The position numbers were made by a program, and so were the translations under genes. Source: Knoxdaviesia capensis (lineage: Eukaryota > Ascomycota > Sordariomycetes > Microascales > Gondwanamycetaceae). From it: a stretch of DNA of 64,000 nucleotides. Under the pieces are notes generated by a model that was not told the origin of the DNA, ran no database searches, and was given only the letters and a program-made list of their open reading frames with translations. How positions within the stretch are numbered: position 1 is the first letter of the stretch; each line of letters starts with the position of its first letter. The stretch spans positions 3,286,574-3,350,573 of the forward strand of contig LNGK01000005.1 of NCBI GenBank assembly GCA_001510575.1, read 5' to 3'. Shown piece by piece: positions 24,088 to 34,713 of this stretch.

Positions 24088-24429
24088 AACTTGATGTTAG
24101 TGGTGTGGAAAAGTATCTGTCCTGTGATACAACATCCTGATGTTGGGTTGTGACTTGTGTGTAGACTTAGGGTTAAACCTTGAAAATATCTTGGCCACAA
24201 ATATGTATACAGCAAAATATGCTTCTAATGATATGCTGTGATAGCCTCTAGGAGTTTTACTTCTCGATTCACCAACCTCTTTCTCATGAAGCACACTCTA
24301 GCTTTGTGAGGTTCAAAGAATCATAACTTATTCTTAATCCCTTCTATTCTGTTTCTAACTTTGTTTCTCTTTGTTATAGATGGACCGGCATTCTTGACTG
24401 CTAACTCTCTCTCTCCATCACCTGTCAAG
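24088..24429 (+). promoter_or_regulatory. Intergenic region upstream of PHD gene with telobox
   Basis: This 342 nt stretch carries the 3' end of the CoA-transferase gene and the promoter of the PHD-finger gene. It includes TTAGGGTTAA at 24167-24176 and a T/C-rich segment at 24340-24420 just before the start codon. No ORF is present. Confidence 0.55.
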
Positions 24430-25850
24430 ATGGATCCTAGCAACTCCCCACAGACCACTCAAGATGCGGGCGAACCAGTCCAGATAGCCGAATCCCCCCA
24501 GATTCTACCCTCAGTTGAGCCTCCTGCACCAGCACCGGACCCCCAGACTCCTCCGGCTCTGGAACCCGCTCCGGCGACGGAGCCGACCAAGGCTCCGAGC
24601 GTGGCCGGCAGTATCTCCTTGCCGAGCCTCAGACCATCCAACCCCCACAAACGCTCTCCTGCGTCGCTGGCCGATGCGCTATCGCCACAGACCGCCAAGC
24701 GGAGGCGCACCGCCGATCCAGCTGGCGGAGCGTCCTCGGCCTCGCCGGATAGGGACAGCAGCGCAGCCCCGCGGTCCCGCAAGCAGCGGCGCCGGACCGG
24801 GGGCTCGTCGACGTCGTCGTCGCGCCGGCGCCGGCCTCCGCGGGATGAGGGCATTGTTCGGTGTGTGCGGTGTGAGCGCCACGTCGCGACGGCCGAGAAC
24901 CGCATGGTGGTGTGTGGGCGGTGCCAGATGTCCTGGCACCAGCACTGCCATGAGCCGGAGATCGCGGAGCCGGGCGGGTTTCAGTGTGGGGAGTGTGCCC
25001 CGGGGGAGCCAGGCCCTTTCCCTTGCGCTGGTGCAGCTACGCGGGCTTCGAAAAATGCCCGGACAACACCGGTGACATTAGGTACTTGGCTGCCTCTGGC
25101 TGGCTCGCACCCTAGCCCACAGTCCGCTGAAGTTTCAGCTGGGTTACATACAGCAGAAGAGGTAACAACTACATCCAGCAAAGGACTTTATTCTGTCATA
25201 TTCTCCGAAAGCTCACATTTACTGGGGACTTGCACCTGCAGGACTACAAGGGCTTCTCGCTACCTCCAGCAGAGGAAGAAAAACCAACCCTTGAGGTCAG
25301 CGACGAGACACGCCAGATACCCGTCAACAACTCGATAGCCACCAACACGAACGCTGAGCCAGCTGGATTCAAGCCAGTGGAGTGGCAGCCGACTGCTCCC
25401 AGCGCAGCATCCGGTACTGTCACCCCGTCACAGCTCCCCGCTCCCCCTCGAGCCGCCCCCTCAGACCAAACGCGCCCGAAACCGGCCCGAATCAAACTGC
25501 ACACCAGCTCCACCCGCTCACGCAACCCAGTCCTGCCTGAATCGCTCAAAGCCCAGCGTATGGAGCGGTACATTGACGAGCAGACACGACTGCTGGGCCT
25601 GAGCAGCGGCAGCACCGACGCGGAGCAGATCCACGCGGCGGCGGCGCGGCGCTACTCCAAAGGCGGCGGTAGAGACTCCGACGACGACGCCGCGCCGCCG
25701 TCGTGGCCCCGCGTTGGCCACGGCATGTACGCGAAGCTGCCCCCCGAGACTGAGGATCTGGAACACCTGATTGACGAGGATGATCGGGCTGCGTTCCAGA
25801 GCTTCCGGGTGGGTGTGAACGGCACGGCCGTGATGGAGGGGACTGCTTAG
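24430..25850 (+). CDS. PHD-finger protein
   Basis: This is a nuclear chromatin-type protein with one C4HC3 PHD finger, a module that usually reads histone H3 tails. The proposed exons are 24430-25161 and 25242-25850, giving 446 residues. The N-terminal 140 residues are disordered, Pro/Ser-rich and then basic, with KRRR and SRRRR clusters that could be nuclear-localisation signals. The PHD ligands are Cys145, Cys148, Cys162, Cys165, His170, Cys173, Cys186 and Cys189, in complete order. The C-terminal exon has a conserved-looking block, NPVLPESLKAQRMERYIDEQ, and an acidic EDLEHLIDEDD segment. The acceptor before DYKGFSLPP is clear. Two in-frame donors are possible, 25162 (gtaaca) and 25072 (gtgaca), differing by 30 residues; the first gives a typical 80 nt intron. 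No specific orthologue is claimed. Confidence 0.85.
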
Positions 25851-26103
25851 GGTTGGAACAAGGGTTACGATAAGATAACGAAGCTCGAGAAGAAGACAAC
25901 GACAAGCAATTGCTGGACGGGCGGTGGGCTTTTGGATCAGAACTCGATGATCCAGTTGGAAGCGGAGCAAACAGCCCAGAATATATACCCATGCTGCTTT
26001 TTACCATGCAAGAGGAGCGGCAACAAGCGACGAGAGAGAAGCGTTTAGGGCCCAGGGTTAGTACAGTGGAACTGGAGAGAAACACTGTGTGCTAATATTA
26101 GGG
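25847..26103 (+). promoter_or_regulatory. Telobox cluster between PHD gene and QRI7
   Basis: This short intergenic region has TTAGGGTT at 25847, overlapping the PHD stop codon, then TTAGGG at 26045, AGGGTTA at 26054 and TTAGGG at 26098. All are in the same orientation and lie 95-350 nt upstream of the QRI7 start. They are candidate sites for a Tbf1/TRF-like Myb protein. The rest of the 25851-26198 gap shows nothing else. Confidence 0.5.
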
Positions 26104-26198
26104 TCTTGTTATCATTTTTCCATTTTTTTTTCTTCCTTCAACATCAACTTCCCAAGCCACACCAGCTCCGATCCGATGCAGTCCCAAATCCCGACGTC

Positions 26199-27722
26199 AT
26201 GATATCGGCGGTGCGTGTCGAAAGTCCATGGCGGACACTCAAACCCCCGGTCTCCGCCCTCCGATCCTTCTTCTCCACAGCCACGCGGCCGGGGCCCCGA
26301 CGACAACCACCACGGCCAATCTCCAAACTCCCCAAACACCACGCCTTCACAACCCTCGCGATTGAGACCTCGTGCGACGACACCTGCGTGGCGATCCTCG
26401 AAACCCAGCGGGTCGAGTCGACGGGCGCGTACGCAGCGCGCCTGCTCTTCGATGCGCGGATCACCTCGGATAACCGCGCGTTTGGCGGCGTGAACCCGCC
26501 CAAAGCGCTCGAGGGCCACGATGTGTCGCTGAGCGAGCTGGTGCGGCGCGGGCTGCGCGAAGCGGCAGCCGCAACGGCAACTGCAGACACTGGTGGGGGT
26601 GGTGGTGGTGGTGGGAGTGGTGGGAGTGGTGCGGGCCGGAGCGTGCGTCCGGATCTTGTGGCGGTTACGCGCGGCCCGGGCATGAACGCTAACCTGGCGG
26701 TCGGCCTCAACGTGGCCAAGGGGCTCGCGGTGGCGTGGGACGTGCCGTTCATCGGCGTGAACCACATGCAGGCCCACGCCGTGACCCCGCGGCTCGTGAG
26801 TGCGCTCGCGCGGTGGGACGCTGCGTCCGTCCCCGCAGCGACAGCCACGGCCACCGGCCCTCCGCCACACACCTCCACGGCCGCCGCCCCCCACGACCCG
26901 GCGTTCCCGTTCCTCTCGCTGCTCGTTTCCGGCGGCCACACCCAGCTCGTGCTCTCGCGGTCGCTGGCCGACCACGCCATCCTGGTCGACGCCGACAACA
27001 TGGCCATCGGCGACGCCCTCGACAAGTGCGCACGCCTGATTCTCCCGGCCGCCGCCGTCGCCGCCGCGCCCGACGTGATGTACGCGCGCGCCCTCGAGGC
27101 CTTCGCCTTCCCGCCCGGCCTGCCCGACCCGCACGCCGACTACGTGGCGCCGGCGCGCCGCGTCGACGAGATCACCACCCGCCGCTCGCCGTTTGGCTGG
27201 GCGCTGCGGCCGCCGCTGGCGGGGTCCCGCCGGCTCGTGTTCAACTTCTCCGATTTCGAGAGCCAGATCAAGGTGATCGTGCGCGAGGCCACCGCCGACA
27301 ACCCGCTGGCGGACGCCGCGCGCCGCGCGCTCGCCATCGATGTTATGCGCGTGGCGTTTGAGCACGTGGCCGGGCGGATTGCGCTCGCGCTGGCCGAGCA
27401 CCCGGAGCTGCAGGGCGGGGTCGCGGCCGCCGTGTCCACGCTGGTGGTCTCTGGCGGCGTGGCGAGTAACCGGTTCCTGATGCACGTGCTGCGCGCGTTC
27501 TTGGATGTGCGCGGCTTCGGCCAGGTGCGGTTGGTCGCGCCGCCCATCCGGCTGTGCACGGACAACGCGGCCATGATCGCCTGGACGGGCTGGGAGATGT
27601 ACCAGGCGGGTTACGAAACCCGACTCGACGTGCTGCCACTGCGTAAGTGGCCGGTTGATTCCAATGTTGAGGGCGGCATTCTCGGCCGAGATGGCTGGAT
27701 CACGCGAGAGAGTCAGATCTAG
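26199..27722 (+). CDS. QRI7: Mitochondrial tRNA t6A synthase Qri7 (TsaD/Kae1 family)
   Basis: Qri7 transfers the threonylcarbamoyl group to A37 of ANN-decoding mitochondrial tRNAs. This is a single-exon ORF of 507 residues from the ATG at 26199. The N-terminus is Arg/Ser/Pro-rich with RSFFSTATR, a likely matrix presequence; this separates it from cytosolic Kae1. Conserved segments are LAIETSCDDTCVAILE, PGMNANLAVGLNVAKGLA, GVNHMQAH with the metal-ligand pair His189/His193, LLVSGGHTQLV, DNMAIGDALDK, FNFSDFESQIK, VVSGGVASNRFL and APPIRLCTDNAAMIAW. Homologues are usually about 400-450 residues. The extra length is mostly two low-complexity insertions: an eight-Gly run plus GSGGSGAG (residues ~132-147) and an Ala/Thr/Pro stretch near residues 207-228. 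The gene is convergent with PRE2, with 205 nt between stop codons. Confidence 0.95.
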   Translation: MISAVRVESPWRTLKPPVSALRSFFSTATRPGPRRQPPRPISKLPKHHAFTTLAIETSCDDTCVAILETQRVESTGAYAARLLFDARITSDNRAFGGVNPPKALEGHDVSLSELVRRGLREAAAATATADTGGGGGGGGSGGSGAGRSVRPDLVAVTRGPGMNANLAVGLNVAKGLAVAWDVPFIGVNHMQAHAVTPRLVSALARWDAASVPAATATATGPPPHTSTAAAPHDPAFPFLSLLVSGGHTQLVLSRSLADHAILVDADNMAIGDALDKCARLILPAAAVAAAPDVMYARALEAFAFPPGLPDPHADYVAPARRVDEITTRRSPFGWALRPPLAGSRRLVFNFSDFESQIKVIVREATADNPLADAARRALAIDVMRVAFEHVAGRIALALAEHPELQGGVAAAVSTLVVSGGVASNRFLMHVLRAFLDVRGFGQVRLVAPPIRLCTDNAAMIAWTGWEMYQAGYETRLDVLPLRKWPVDSNVEGGILGRDGWITRESQI

Positions 27723-27927
27723 AAGGAGACATGTACGATACTAGTTGTAAGATATAGGCGGCTTGTACGATCACGTATACGGGACTCATCTGGTATATAC
27801 CCACGGGCTACGAGAATCCGTCTTTAGATATTCATAATGCTTGATGCCATTTTTTTTGTATTGATTTTGATTACATTGGAGCCGTTTCCTTTCGTAATGA
27901 GATCTTTCCCCAGTCCACACACGCCAC

Positions 27928-28886
27928 CTACGCCATGTTCGCAGTGACGTTGGAGAACTCGCCCTTGTTGAGCTTGTAATCCCAGAAGATCGGCGCGGTG
28001 TCGCTGAATCCGTGCTTGACCCAGCCCGACTCCTTGATGTGGTACAGGTTGATGAAACCACCGGAGTAGGCGTCACGGTGGGTGGCAGCCAGAATACTCC
28101 GGCGGCCGAGCTCGAGCGCCTCCTCCTCGGTCAGGTCGTACTTGTACTCGGCGTCCAGCACGCCGTAGGCGAACGTCTGGCCGGAGCCGACGCAGAACAG
28201 GTTGCCGGACAGCCGGGTGCCGTCGGAGTCGACGTAGTACAGCGCGGGGCCCTCCTCCTTGGTGACGCCGGCACACATGGTGCCCATGCCGAGGCCCATG
28301 CCCTTGTACGAGAACACCAGGTTCGCGAGGATCTTCGAGGCCGCGGCGACGGAGATGCGGCGCTTGTGGCGCAGCTCGTGCAGCCGGCACTGCATGCCGA
28401 GCCACGCGAGCCAGTACTGGCAGTCGGCCGCGGTGCCGGCCATGGTGCCCAGCAGCATCGAGTTGATCTCGATCACCTTCTTGACGGTCTGCGAGGCGAT
28501 CCAGTCGCCGGCGGTGGCACGCGAGTCGGTGGCCACGATGATGCCGCCCTGGAAGCGGAAGGCCAGCGTGGTCGTGCCGTGGGCCAGCTTGATCGGGCAG
28601 TCGGCGTTGGAGCGGTCGTCGGTGGCGGCGCGGAGCCAGGCGGAGGGCTGTGGGGGAAAGGGAGAAAACGTCAGTATCATTGTGCTCTGCATGGCTCTGT
28701 ACACCTACAACTGTCCGCATCCACCGCTGCAGCATCGGATAAACACACATTGGCAACCGGCGGCATCGCGAACTTCAGCGACGGCCCGGGCATCGGGTCG
28801 CCCATAAGATCCATATCGTGCTCCTGGTCCATCAGCTCCATGTCGTCAAAGGCCGGCCGGCCATACTGTGCAATTAGAGAATCCAT
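27928..28886 (-). CDS. PRE2: 20S proteasome subunit beta5 (chymotrypsin-like)
   Basis: This is the catalytic beta5 subunit of the 20S core particle. Two exons (28886-28749 and 28647-27928) with a 101 nt intron give a 285-residue precursor, close to the 287 of yeast Pre2. The propeptide is ~70 residues and cleavage at HG|TTTLAFRF would expose Thr71 as the catalytic Thr1. Asp17 and Lys33 of the mature numbering are present in VATDSRATAG and SQTVKK. Further family blocks are EINSMLLGTMAGTAADCQYW, RISVAAASKILANLV, YYVDSDGTRLSGNLFCVGSGQTFAYGVLD and LGRRSILAATHRDAYSGG. Upstream on the coding strand the sequence is pyrimidine-rich. A GGTGGC core lies about 50 nt before the ATG, similar to the Rpn4/PACE element, but it is only a partial match. 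Confidence 0.97.
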
Positions 28887-29981
28887 TGTCTATGTGCTGT
28901 GGTCGCTTTCTGCCGTCGTTCGAAAGAAAAGGAAAAGCCACCGACCACAGAACGACCGGTGTGTGGAGGTGGAGGGGTAGAGAGAGATTGGCGAGGGTGT
29001 GTCTCAATGCGTGAGAGACAGCCGAGAAGAGGGAAAATGAAATTCGAATCGAGAAAATAGAGAGAAGAGCTGCGTGTTACGCTGTGTCGTCGGGAACGTC
29101 GTGGTGTGGGAAAAGAAAATGAAGATGGTGTTTGTGGAGGGGGAAATCAGATAAGAGGCCCAAAAGTGAAGCTCAAGGCAGCTCAGTTGACTGCGCGTAC
29201 GGATTTTGGGTGCGAAGATGTCGTAGGCTTGAGAAGAGTTGTGTGGCGTTGGCTGTGGCTGGTGTGCTTAGTCAGGCGTCCCCAGTGTTTAACCCTGGAC
29301 CCTAAGATGTCGAAGTTGAGCTTCCGGTCACCTCATCTGTGATCTGCGGCTACAGTTTCTCAACACGTTCACGATCACAAGCCCGGGCTGTTAGATGCAG
29401 CTACAAAAGAAACGTCGTATCCGTGTTCTGTGCGGTCTACGCGTGTATATAGACCACATAAAAAAGATCCAAAAACATCCAAGGATCGAAGAAAAGAAAA
29501 GCCATCTCCACTGTGAGATATCATCGGTTAGATAGAGAAAAATCAGGAAATTTCCAAGAAACGGTATGAGAACCTCCAAACTAGAGAAATTTCCCAGATA
29601 AGAAAAGCCACAAATGAAATAGATACGCAAGTATTTTCAGTAACCGTTCCCCGAGTAGACAAGAATTAAGACAGTTTTTGGGGCCGGGGAAGAACAGAAG
29701 ACAGATAGAGGCGAGGGTGGGAATAAAATCGCAATCGAGACCCTCTGAACAAGACAACACGCAAGGAAAAAAAAATAGAAATAAGAAGAATAGAAATAGG
29801 AAAATGAAATAGTTCGTAGAGTCTTCATGACACAAAAGAGAAAAGGAAAAAAAAGAAAAAAAAAGAAAAAAAGGAAACCAGGAAACCTACTGGTATAATC
29901 CAAGTCACCCTCACCCCTCCACAGCCAGAAGCAAGTTCTTCTTCACACCTCCCTCGCTCCACAAAGGTTTCACTTAGGCGT
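28887..29981. promoter_or_regulatory. PRE2 promoter and tricalbin 3' region
   Basis: This 1.1 kb holds no ORF of note. The left part (28887-29340) is the PRE2 upstream region, with CCCTAA/AACCCT motifs at 29290-29305. The right part (29460-29900) is A/G-rich on the plus strand, so the tricalbin transcript would have a U/C-rich 3' region. Long U runs lie about 100-150 nt after its stop codon (29838-29880). Confidence 0.5.
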
Positions 29982-32900
29982 TTACACCCCCGGAGTTCCC
30001 TCCCGGCTGACGACCCGCTTACTCAAGAAGCTCCGACGCAGCGACTTGGGGCTATCCGGCGACAGCCCGTCCGACCCGGACGGCGACGCGCTGGGCGACG
30101 GCGTGAACGAGCTCTTGATGATCACCGACCCGGTGCGCACCTTCAGCTCCTTCTCCTGCGCGCCGCCCGTCTCGTCGACAAAGTACAGCGCCTCGCCCAG
30201 GTCCTCGTCGCCCTTGAACGTGTGGTGCTCCTTTACCTGCACCTGGAACGCCGCGTCCGGCGGGCACATCGTCTTGAACGTCTCGTCGAACTTGACCACC
30301 CCGTTCGTCGGCCCGTAGTGCTTGGTCTTGCCGATCGTCTTGCTACGCGGCGTGGTCTGCGTGATCACCACGTAAATGTCCTGGCCAGACGAGTAGCCCG
30401 ACGCTGACACCACCGTCAACAGCGCCGTGCCGGCTCCCGGGGATGTGGTCATTACGCTGTGCATGGATGCGGCGCCAATGCTCTTAGTGCGTGCATGGCC
30501 GAGGAGGTTGCCGTTGCTGGCGTGGCCGTTGCTCGAGCCGTTGGCCACTCCGTTGCTGGAGCCGTTGGAAACCGGTCCCTCCAGCGTTGCCGCCTGGCTT
30601 AGACCCGTCGCCCGTCTCAAGCCGGGGGCCGCCACCGGGACATCAGTCTCGGTGATAATCGTCGGCACCTCTAGGATAACGGAGTCCGAGTCATCGTCCT
30701 TCTTGCTGCGGAAGCCGCGCTTGATGAACGAAGCGCCCTTGCCCACGCCATGGCCAATCGTGCCCACTGCCTTGACGGGCACACCAGCCACACCGGTGAC
30801 AATGCGCACGGGGGCGCTGAAAGTACCCGCAAACGTCGATGTTCCCTGGCGGGCACGGGTGATGTACGCCGGTCGGAAGAGCATGCGCAGCCGCAGCGTT
30901 CCCGACTTGCCATCCAGCGTCAGCACCTTCTCGACCGCCCGGAACGGCTCAAGGTCCGTGAGGTCGACCTTGGCCGCACCTAAAAAGTCCGGCTTGTCGG
31001 CAAAGTCGTAGTCGAAAACGCTGACCATCATCTGCGCCGCCACTCGCGACGGCACCGTCACCTCGAAGTACTCGTTCCACGTCGGGTTGAGCGTCTTCTT
31101 GACCGTCTTGCTCTTGAACACCTCGGTGCCGTTGAGCTCGAACTTGCAGAACGGATCACTCTTGCCGTTCGAGTCGGCCGCCGGCAGGTTCTGCGCCGAG
31201 ATGACATCGACACGCAGGTCTCCCATGTTGTTGATACTCTCGCTGGGATCCAGGTTCATCATCACCGGCATGTACTTCAGGCTAACCTTGATGGTGCTGA
31301 TGCGGCCCTCCTCGTCCTTGAGTCTCAACGTAGTGGGATTGTTCAGGCACTGCTTCAGCGTATCCAGGGTGTTGCCCGTAAGACGCGCCAGAGTAGAATC
31401 CTTATCCTCCGGCTTCTCGCCCTTCTCACGGATCCGCAGGGTAAGCCGCGACACCTCGAGTTCACGAATGAAGCAGTCTCCAATTTCCTCAAACTGATGG
31501 CGCTTGTTGGTGGCAATAGACGAGATGTACGAAGGGTAGGCCATGTCGTCGACGAACACCTCGAGGCGCGTGTTGGCCTTAGGCATCTCAGCATCCATCA
31601 GACGGAACACCAGGAAGCCCGAGTCGTACCGGAGCAGCTGCTCGGGGGTGAGGTGGACCTTGGGCGGCTTCTTGATGGCGGGCGTAAGGGGTGTTTGCGG
31701 AGAATGCGAGAGTGCGGGGCTGAGGGGGGCAGAATCGGGGCCCTCCTTGCCATCGGCCGGGGCCAGCGACGGCTTGTCGAGGCTGGGACGGCCTGAAGCC
31801 GGAGCAGCCTCGCCGTTCTCTCCACCCTCGGCAGCCGCAGCCTTCTCCTTCTCTTCCTTCTCCTTCTTCTCCTTTTCGTCTTCAGGATCGGCAATGTTCA
31901 GGCACGGATAGAAGGCCACGGTATACGTGAGAATACCCTTGGGCATGCCCTTGCCGTGAAGCTTGAGCTTGCCGGTCTTGACCTCCTTTTCATCGTGGAC
32001 CAGGTACTCTCCGGTCTCACTTTGAACAACATAGTTCCCAACCTTCTCCTCAACGAGACCCAGGCTGCGATCCTTGCCCATCTTCTCGGCATCCATAACC
32101 TCGAAGACGAGCGTCTCACGCGTAGAGTGCACAGGGATATACAGAATCTCGTCGAACTCCGGGTTCAGGTTATTCTGGAAAGTGACAGTGCGGCCTCTCT
32201 GGATACCGCCCATCAGGACCCGGACGTAAGGGTCAGACTTGCCCAGCGCCTCAAAGTTGCGCAGCTCGGTGGCCTTCTTGAAGTGCACGCGCATAGCTCC
32301 AATCGGGGCAGTGTAGCCGCCGGTGCCTTCAGCAACGCCCGTGATCTCCACAGGGCGCCAGTTGGCCATCATCTTGACACGGCCACTCTTGGTGCCGCTA
32401 AGGTGGAACCAGTCCTTGCCGTCCTTCATGCAGTCCAGCAGATCGTCAAGCTTGATCTGGTACTTGCCCAGAGTCTGATCGCCGGCAATATCGCGATCAT
32501 CCTTGATGGTGACTCCCAGGGTGGCGTGGCGACGGTCGGTAATAAGAAGCTCCTTCGATCCATTGTCCCAGATAGGGTCGTTGGTGCGCTTGAGCTTCTT
32601 GGTCTGGTGGATGTCGCGGCCGTTAAGGTGCAGGATGGCGTACGGGTTCAGCTGGCCAACCAAGCTCTTGCCACTGTCAAGTTCCTTGGCCTGCTCAACC
32701 GTAAACCGCACAATACCCTGGTTGGACTCCGGCACGGGCTCCTCCTTGGTTCCCTCGATCACGGGGAAGAATCTAAAGTCGCAGCTGAGAACACCGCGGG
32801 GCTTGCCGCCATGGATGACATCCATGCGCACACTCTCGTGGATGGCAAGCTCCTGGAGGGTCTCCAGCTGGAAGGTCGCGAGACCAATCTCCTTGTGCTT

Positions 32901-34713
32901 GCGAATGTCATTGTAGTCGAAGATCTGCAGGTCAATGTTGTCGTAGAAGGTGGTGATGAGGATATAGTGGGTCTCGTTCCAGCGCGGGTCAACGGTGTCC
33001 TTGCGAACCTTGGTCCGAGCGAGCTCACTCCGGCGATTGAGCGAAATCAAGACGTACGGATCCATGGTGCCGAAGCTATCGCCACTCTGGAGGCCGTAGG
33101 CGCGATGGACGGTAATGGCAACCACACCAATGGCCTGGTCGACGGGAGAGCCAGCAAGCATCTTGGCCACCTCGATGGGGAAGACATTGGGCGCATACAT
33201 CATCGGGGCGAGGGTTCCGTGGATCTGCTCCTGGATGAAGCTCTCCAGACCGGGGATGAAGTTGATATCAAAACCAAAGGTCTCTCCACCAAGAGGCTTG
33301 CAGACGTAATCCATCACAGGGCGCTCCAGGAAGCAGAACTCAATCTTCTCGATGTGGGGGAAAGCCAGTTGGAGCTTGATCTTCAGGCGCATGATACCCG
33401 AGAACGACATCTTCTCAACAATGACGTCAATGCCCTTGCTGATCATGGCCTTACCCACACGGATCTCGAGAATCACCTGCGGATCGATCTTGCTCTTCAT
33501 CTGGCGGGTAGTCATGTCGTCGGTATCGTTGGGGCTGAAGCTGAACTTCCAGTCCATCAGCACAACGTCGTCCTCGGCCTTGGGGTAGGTCCGGACATGC
33601 TCGAGACGCGGCGGCTTCGAACCCAGAGTGAACTTGGACAGCTTCAGCGAATCGAGGAAGGCAGGGGTGGCAGAGCTGAGAACCTGGTCGACCGAGTTGA
33701 TGACGGTCTGGGCAAGGATGGGCTGGTAGATGGGCCAGAACTTGAGCAGGAAAGCGTTGATCCACTCGAGAGTCTCCGAGTCGGTCTCCAGCTTCTTGAT
33801 GGCCATCTCACGGGTGATGTCGTCGCGAAAGTTGCGTCTCACGCGGCGGATAGAGGTTCTGTAGTAGGTGGAGCAGATGGCTCCAACGATGATGATCCAG
33901 CCCAGACCACCGCCAAGGACAGCCACAAGCCATGATGAAAGGCATGCGAATGCAATAATGGCAGAGTTATGGTACCAATCTACAGCAGCAGGGGGTTAGT
34001 ATCTTGGTCACAGGAGTTGGCAGCAGGCACTACACGACACAAGCAAGCTTACCTCCATAGAACTTGTCTGGGACCACCGTCTCCAGCCAGGTAGTGTGAT
34101 CGAGCAGGTTCACATCTTCAGCGCCGTCTCCTTTTAGAGGGCCAAACTGGGGAGCCCAGCCGGTCTTGGAAAACGCCGGCTCAGCACCAGCTTCACGGCC
34201 ATCCTTGTCAACTTTGATGTCGAGGACACCATCCTTAGTAGGAGACGGCAGATCAGCCACCGGGCCGTCACCGGGATTTGCGTCCGATACAACGGCCGCA
34301 CCCTTTGGTCTTCTTATGCCTTGTGGGATGGCCTGTGGGGATAGGGAATGACGAAATCAGGTTAGGACTTGATTAGGGTTACATCGATCGCATAGGCACT
34401 AAAGAGTGGCATTTAGCCATAGCAAGGTCTCTAACATGGCATTACCCATGTCAAAAGAGCTTGATACGTAGCTGTTGGAGCATTGAACACTGCTTTACCG
34501 TCCGAGGGACAGTCTTGGGTCAGGGAGAGGACTTACAGCTTCAGCTTGAGCAATGCGCTGCTCGCGGGTAGAGTTGGGATCGAAGGAGAAAGCGGTAATG
34601 CCAGCCTCTTTGGCATTCTGGACGATGATATCTCCAGCTTGAGAAGCAGTCATGGGGTGGTTCGGGTCCTGAGCAGCAGCCACGGCGGCTTCGGGGGCTT
34701 CCATAGTAGCCAT
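29982..34713 (-). CDS. Tricalbin (SMP and multi-C2 ER-plasma membrane tether)
   Basis: Tricalbins (extended synaptotagmins) anchor in the ER and bridge to the plasma membrane, transferring lipids through the SMP domain. Three exons (34713-34537, 34332-34053 and 33979-29982) give 1484 residues; the codon split across intron 2 rebuilds DWYHNS. The order is: an N-terminal cytosolic region of ~150 residues, a hydrophobic hairpin at ~157-186 (SAIIAFACLSSWLV and GWIIIVGAICS), and the SMP domain at ~215-430 (from LETDSETLEWINAFLLKFW). C2 domains start near 435, 573 and 712, each with recognisable Ca/lipid-loop context such as SFGTMDPYV and ALGKSDPYVRV. Then come an acidic/Lys-rich linker, a divergent C2 near 940, a further C2 near 1090 (SNGKSDPFCKFELNG) and a Ser/Asn/Gly-rich region before a C-terminal beta-rich segment. 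Length and architecture match filamentous-fungal tricalbins. The first ATG in the N-terminal exon, at 34713, was used. Confidence 0.95.

Noticed and set aside
26112..27485. 457-codon open frame antisense to QRI7
   Set aside because: Complementary shadow of GC-rich codons with an Arg/His/Gly-rich translation; no domain.
28937..28942. GGTGGC (coding strand) as an Rpn4/PACE element of PRE2
   Set aside because: Only the six-base core matches; the AAA end is absent and use of the PACE element in filamentous ascomycetes is uncertain.
28012..28980. 322-codon open frame antisense to PRE2
   Set aside because: It spans the PRE2 exon, intron and promoter in antisense; no recognisable features.
31956..33935. 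659-codon open frame antisense to tricalbin
   Set aside because: It lies entirely opposite a strongly conserved exon. Its composition is explained by complementary codon bias, and it has no domain.
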